Below, in pieces: positions 58,962 to 64,000 of a stretch of DNA of 64,000 bases. Numbering within the stretch: the first letter of the stretch is position 1; each line of letters begins with the position of its first letter. The translations under genes and the position numbers were made by a program. The DNA comes from Neoarius graeffei (Eukaryota > Chordata > Actinopteri > Siluriformes > Ariidae), in assembly GCF_027579695.1 (NCBI RefSeq), contig NC_083571.1, forward strand, positions 38,142,943 through 38,206,942, given 5' to 3'. Below the pieces are notes generated by a model. That model ran no database searches. It was not told where the DNA came from and saw only the letters and a program-made list of their open reading frames with translations.

Positions 58962-61900
58962 TACACAGTTTAATACTTTTATTTGTATCATCACACAGGG
59001 AAGGATTGCAGATCCAAACATTATTGGAAATACTCTGTAGATTGGCAAGTGTGATCATAAAAAAGAGTCTAACAATGTCTATGGATAAATGATATCTCCG
59101 TCTCCAGATGGACAAACTACCTATTATGGCAGAAATTGAGCAATATTTAACCAGCCTCTTAGCGCTTATTTTGCATAGTCCACACAGTTGCAACCCACGT
59201 AGGACAAGTTTATGTACATGCCCAAGGCTCCCAAATACAAGAACAATTACTTTGCAATTATACCCAAGGCACATAATTGACTCCACAAGTGTCTGATACT
59301 TTAGCATCTTGGTGTTAAAACAAGTAACCATGTGTAAATCAAACGAGCAGCCTATTTCAATAATCATTACTGTTCTATTGCTTTCATTTATGATAGTGAT
59401 ATCTGGAGTATTTGGGAAGTCATTCAATTGAACATTGTCATGATTTTCATTATTAAACCAATCCATTTGCACTGCACTGTGTTTATGCATGTCTGTTCTT
59501 TCATCTACAATTTCTTTAATACTGTCAAAGACCAGGTCAACTAATCGGTCGTGCCTAGTGATGTAAAGTCCTTTGTAAAAACTACAGCCATTAAAGATAT
59601 GTGCTATTGTTTCAATTTGACCAGTGGAACAGTGAAAGATACAATGCAGGTTATGATCTGAAGGATACCAGGTAGCCAGATTATATTTTGTTGGTAGGAC
59701 CTGGAGGCGAGCCTTAATTGTAAAAGTTAAAATGTCCTCACCAACAGAGCAGTTACTGAGCACAGAGTGAGACAGTGCATGATCTGAAAAGGTCAAACCG
59801 GTCAATTTTCCCTGCAGATTCAGGCTGGCCCAGTGCTGTGCGCTCTGGGACCGTTTCATGTGAAGGATTAAAGCCCGCGCATGTTTTGCGGGCAGCTCCT
59901 GTTCTCCTTCGCCTTGCACGTAAGTTGCGCGTGCATATATAAATGGGTCCGTTATGATGTTATCAAAAGATGTTACTTTTGCGCCATCTAGTTTGGCCCA
60001 CCACAGATGTATTTTGGTGCGGTTGCAAAGATCGTTCAAATCGAGCCAGTCCGACCTCACACCAAAGCCTGTTGCTCTACTGTCCAATTTACCGTTCCCT
60101 TTCACCTGGAATCCGAGAAATTGTGCGTCACTATCAAGTGAAAACGGAATTTTCCTTCGCTGCAGATGTTGAAATAGCGACGCCCGGGCCATCTCCCTAA
60201 TTCGCAGGTCATCGTTGTTCAGCATATTGAGTAGATGGCTCGTCCTGGAAGCAGTATAAATCCATTCGATGTTTGGGACACCCAACCCCCCCTCCCTCTT
60301 GGATTGAAAAATTATGTCCCTTGTTGAGTGGGTATTTAGCCCAAACCACTGTCTTACAGTATGGACAGTTATGTTATTAAGTTCAGTGAGGGCTTTTTGT
60401 GGAAGGTGGAGGTTTGCAAAAAGGTGTTGGACTTTGGACAGGGCTATTTCTCGTACGGCTTGCACTTTCATCATGACGGGTAGGGGAGCCGAGTCAACAA
60501 GATCTAATCTACGAGTATACTCAATAATGAGTTCTGACTGTTGCTGTTCCCAGTCACCTGCCACATTAAATTTGTGGCTTAGGTATGTGTACTGTTCATT
60601 ACGTGAGTACACTCGTATTGGTTGCTGTAATATTGAGAAGGCGGGTGGCTTATCGCGTTGCGAATGATACCAGCGGTTTCCTCCGCTGCGCCTCTCATAA
60701 AAAAACAGCACATTTTGTCGGCTTCACCCGGAGCTTTGACCACGACAAGAATTGTTCTGTGCAAGCCAGCATGTGATGTATTACAGACTCGTGTCTGGAG
60801 GCGATCTGTACGTCATCTGCATATCCCTGTACGGGGCATGGAGAGCGCACTCCTTCAGGTGCGCACTGGCCCATCCATTTCAGCCAGTTATCAATGGCCA
60901 AGATGAAATTGATGGCGCTCCAGGGACAGCCAGTTTTAATCCCTACTGATAGGCGGATTGGATCAGTTAGGGTTTTGCCACAGATCACCTGGGTGAATGA
61001 TGTTTTATAGACGTCTGTTATGTTTATATAGGCCTGGGGAAGGTTTATTTCTTTTAGCACATGTATCATTACAGTATGAGGAAGGGTGCCGAACGCATCA
61101 CGGAAGTCCAGAAATACAGCGAAGAATTTACTAGAATCATGTTTAAAATCATCAATTCCCGTCTTTAAACAAAACACGTGTTCGTGCATGCCCTGACGGT
61201 TGATGTATGCCTTTTGATAGGGTGAAAGAATTGTATTTTCCATGAGCCAGGGCAGGATGCGCGATAACAGGCATTTCATAAAAACTTTGTATATTGTTGG
61301 TAATAGTGAAATATCCCTCCATGTTGAGGGGTCTTCTGGAATATTATCTTTTTTTGGAATCCTATGAATGAGAGCACCCTTCCATGACTCGGGCACTCTG
61401 CCATTTAATAGGCATGTATTAAAGATGTTTGTGAGCACCGGACACGAGATTTCTTTTGTGGTTTTAAAAGTCTCATACGTCACTCCATCAGAGCCGCTGG
61501 CTTTATTATTTGGGAGGGCATAGATGACCTCCTCTACCTCAGTCTCTGTAAAGCCCTCCGAATTTAATTCGTTGGAAACAGGGTGTACCGCAAATAGTTG
61601 TTGCCACGGTACATCCTGTAGCGGCGCGTTGTCAGTTTCTGAATATTTATCAGTGTAGTATTTCTGGACTATGTCTACATTGTCGATGGCTGGTGGCGGA
61701 TTCGGATATTGGCTATTATTTAGAATGATTTCAATAGCTCTTGATCTTCTATTCTGCCACAAGAAAAATAATTTGTTGCGGCCCACCTGTTGTCCTCGTT
61801 CAGCTCTCCTATTGGCAAGGCGCGGTTGAATGACACCTCGAACGAAGCACAATTGCGCTTCTATCCAATCCAGGAGGTGGGTCGCGGATGTTGTATCAGG

Positions 61901-62344
61901 AAGAGTTTGGTTGAAGCGTGGAAACTTTTTTTTAAAATCCTTAGTGTATTTTAGAAGGGGTAATCCAAAAGGTTTGCCACTGCTGTCGCATGCTGTGAAA
62001 ATTCCATTTTTGAAATATAATCCATTTAGAATACAGATGATTTTAATCCATTTGTCCGGTGTTTCACCAGTGAAAACGAAATTGTGCTCCGTTTCAAGCC
62101 GTTTGGTATCCAAACCTCTCCTGAAGGATCTCTCGTCATGCTGGAATTTTGTCCATTCCTCTGGAGATAGAGGACGGGTATATCTGGAGAAATCAAGGCA
62201 CAGACCTTCCTCTCCATTGGGTTTCTTGGGCATCGGGTCATGGATGCGCCATCGCTGCTGTCTGATTCTACCAGTAGGTAGGGCGGCTTTCAAAGCCGAT
62301 TTTAAAACGACACAGACACACATAGCTATCAGAAATTTGATCAA
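58962..62344 (-). pseudogene. LINE ORF: reverse transcriptase plus restriction-like endonuclease, one frameshift
   Basis: Frame 1 (62344-60695) has the RT: KASGSDGVTYETFK, VFLDFRDAFGTLPH (first catalytic Asp), SVGIKTGCPWSAINF and QGYADDVQIAS. Frame 2 (60711-58942) continues with the thumb, KREGGLGVPNIEWIYTASRT, a Cys/His segment (CIFHCSTGQIETIAHIFNGC) and PDITIINESNRTVMIIEIGC, the PD...E/D pattern of the restriction-like endonuclease of R2, R4, HERO and NeSL elements. The frames meet at a run of seven T (A7 on the plus strand, 60703-60709); a single-base length change there is the only break. The frame runs to the last base of the element and stops in flanking DNA. Any start upstream of 62344 is unclear. 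Confidence 0.87.
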
Positions 62345-62467
62345 CTTTATACTGAATCATACAGTTCAAATTTCCCTGCGTTTTCGCCGGCAGTTACGAT
62401 GGGTGATGAGGCGTCTAGTGTGGTGCAGTGGTGTTCGCTCCCGCCGCCATGACACACGGCGTGACAC
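58962..62467 (-). mobile_element. RLE-type LINE (R2/HERO-like superclade)
   Basis: Flanked by TTTGTCTTCACCAC at 58948-58961 and 62468-62481, a 14-bp target duplication. 3506 bp, minus strand. The 3' end reads CAAATAAAAGTATTAAACTG then GTGTA, without a long A tail. The coding region nearly fills the element. Confidence 0.88.
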
Positions 62468-62792
62468 TTTGTCTTCACCACAACACACACACACCTCATT
62501 GTTTGCTGAAGATTTCAACTGCTATTATTCATTTTTATCTTTGTTATAATAAATTCAGTTAATTATTGAAACTGTTTATTTGTTGTTCCGATATTTTTGA
62601 AGCCATCCAATCTCAAAAGAATTCCAAGGTGCATATGAGTTATGTAATATGGTAAGTGATCATAATAATTTGGAAATACCATAATTTAGCTGTTTGGTAA
62701 TTTATTATTAAGCACCAAAATTAATGGTATTATTTAATGAGACTGATTTAATGAGATTGATCACTTAATTACTAATTGCACCTACATTAAAT

Positions 62793-62810
62793 TGGTGCCC
62801 CGTGTGAGGA
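62793..62810 (+). other. Primer-binding site
   Basis: TGGTGCCCCGTGTGAGGA six bases after the LTR end, where LTR retroelements pair with the 3' end of a tRNA (complement of CCA). The tRNA is not identified. Confidence 0.65.
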
Positions 62811-63096
62811 GATTGGTGTTGACTTCTTGAATATTGTTGCAACAACAGATAAATTACCAGTTTGATTCAGCAGTTGCCAAGGTATATCCCCAGGTGTGTT
62901 AAACGGTTAACAGTAGCGTGATAACCATATCACAAATACTAATAACCTATTCATAACTTAAGATAAGAGAACATTGTCAAACAAAACAAACCTTTTCAAC
63001 TGATCAATTAATTACATAGTTCATATTAATAAATAAAAATTAATTAATAAATTAACTCATTGATTAATTAATTATCCAATATCCAACCTAAGTAAA
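62811..63096 (+). other. Retroelement leader
   Basis: Untranslated region between the primer-binding site and gag; AT-rich with TTAATTAATTAA repeats near 63040-63070. A packaging signal or splice donor could lie here but none is recognisable. Confidence 0.45.
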
Positions 63097-64000
63097 ATGG
63101 CATCCCCTCGTGTCTCAGAAATTGAAGACAATGCTCAAGACGTGTCTCTCCTTGAGGTCATCGCAGACCTCATTCACTGCTCTGCATCCGAAAAGGCGAA
63201 CATTAGGAACACGAGTAAGGGTGAGTGCCAAAACAACATAGATAACTCAAACAAACATATGAGAGATCCAAAAGGAACAACTAATAGTGTCCAAGCAGCA
63301 CTAGTTAAGCTATTCCTGTCATACTTCTGAGATACTGATTCAGAAATCAGACGCCTCCGCGGAGAGGTTGAAAGGCTGACCACCAGCAACACTGAGCTGG
63401 CAGCCAATAATAATGATTTACATAGGGAGCGTGAGCTCTTGAAAACCTCCCTTGATGATTGCGCCGAAAGGCTAGAGAAAGCCGAAAAGGCTGCCAAGAG
63501 GGCTGCCGAGGAGCAGACCCCCCAAGAAGGGCGCGAGGGGCGTGAAAGACCCCCAACAATGCGCTGAAGCTCAGAGCGGGAAGAGGCATCCGAACCGGAC
63601 ACCGTAGATTACCTGGTCGAGGACCAGACACCCCACCAAACTCCATCAACTCGCTACACGACTTCGTCGTTTAGCCAGGGTGGAGCCGTACTGCGCTCAT
63701 CCCAAGCCCAGGACCATAGCACACCCAGGTCAGTGTGCTACAATATCCCTGATCCATCTTCGGATGAATCAGGCTATGAAACTAGTGCGAAATGGGAGCA
63801 ACACCAGAGTAGCTTAGATAGTGAGTACTCAGGAGAGCCAAGAAGGCCGCACAAGGACGCGCACCAAACTCTTTGCTTACAGCAAATTTACCTACTTGTC
63901 AATGATGTTGAGCGATTCGATCCTGAGAATAAAAGAACAAACGTGAATGATTATTTATGAGAAATTGACCGATGCCTGATGGACCTACCGAAAGCCACAA
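63097..64000 (+). pseudogene. gag-like frame of the LTR retroelement, three TGA stops, runs off the window
   Basis: Starts ATGGCATCCCCTCG 310 bp after the LTR. A single frame continues to the window end, broken only by TGA at 63328-63330, 63565-63567 and 63958-63960; no frameshift. The protein has a helical N-terminus (DVSLLEVIADLIHCSASEK), a coiled coil (SEIRRLRGEVERLTTSNTEL and onward), an Arg/Glu-rich tract and a Ser/Thr/Pro-rich linker. No matrix, capsid or zinc-knuckle signature is visible yet, so the gag call rests on position after the PBS. An old, inactive copy. Confidence 0.6.

Larger units (their letters stand above)
57207..62786 (+). repeat. 5' LTR of an endogenous LTR retroelement (with inserted LINE)
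   Basis: Begins TGTAGGTGC and ends GCACCTACA, the TG...CA form with nine complementary bases. Without the LINE (58962-62467 plus one target copy) it is about 2.06 kb. It contains a promoter block, a tandem-repeat block and an AATAAA near 62550. The motif ATCAGTCTCAT occurs twice just inside the left end, and its complement occurs twice just inside the right end. A primer-binding site and gag follow. Confidence 0.8.

Noticed and set aside
61830..62549. 239-codon plus-strand ORF
   Set aside because: Antisense of the RLE-type LINE N-terminal region; no domain and crosses the element edge.

Overview
This window looks like repeat-dense nuclear DNA of a teleost fish. The evidence is spliced gene fragments with GT/AG boundaries and polyadenylation signals, an intelectin 3' end, a five-copy tRNA-headed SINE, and many families typical of fish genomes (Tc1 elements of about 1.6 kb, hAT elements with 8-bp target duplications, IS3EU-like, Harbinger-like and Kolobok-like elements, L1, L2/Rex-type and RLE-type LINEs, a Gmr1-like Gypsy element and an endogenous LTR retroelement). 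I see no bacterial operons, no CRISPR array and no rRNA gene. I cannot name the species.

Layout. 1-5070: three partial copies of an IS3EU-like transposon in alternating orientation (-,+,-). They form two nested foldbacks, one copy is split by a hAT element, and two copies carry a regular array of decamer sites about 21 bp apart. 5071-6500 and 19360-23782: arms of a large inverted duplication rich in a 22-25 bp minisatellite; the right arm later received a Tc1 and a hAT. Between the arms lie an L1 interrupted by a SINE, the last four exons of a BEN-domain gene, an L2/Rex-type LINE in a microsatellite cluster, a TIR element and a Kolobok-like element with a decayed THAP domain. 24712-27416: the last four exons of an intelectin gene, one of them with in-frame stops. 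27470-30895: a LINE split by a 2.3-kb TIR element and ending in a TATC microsatellite. 31087-32760: an LTR-like tract. 32988-34666: a hAT with a BED-finger remnant and a SINE.

35540-45135 and 54665-56105 are two copies of one segment. The right copy lacks the insertions; the left copy was opened by two hAT elements (each with further nested elements) and a 5'-truncated LINE. 45136-48387 is another nest, including a Tc1 with an uninterrupted transposase frame whose last catalytic acid is changed to Lys. 50820-54660 is a decayed Gypsy element on the minus strand with integrase upstream of reverse transcriptase. 57207-64000 is the 5' end of an LTR retroelement: a roughly 2-kb LTR with CRE-like sites, a TATA box and tandem repeats, then a primer-binding site and a gag frame with three TGA stops. 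A nearly intact RLE-type LINE sits inside this LTR with a 14-bp target duplication.

The only host-type genes I can support are the BEN-domain and intelectin tails. Nearly everything else is mobile DNA. Its nesting, target duplications and paralogous empty sites allow a relative insertion order to be read directly from the sequence.
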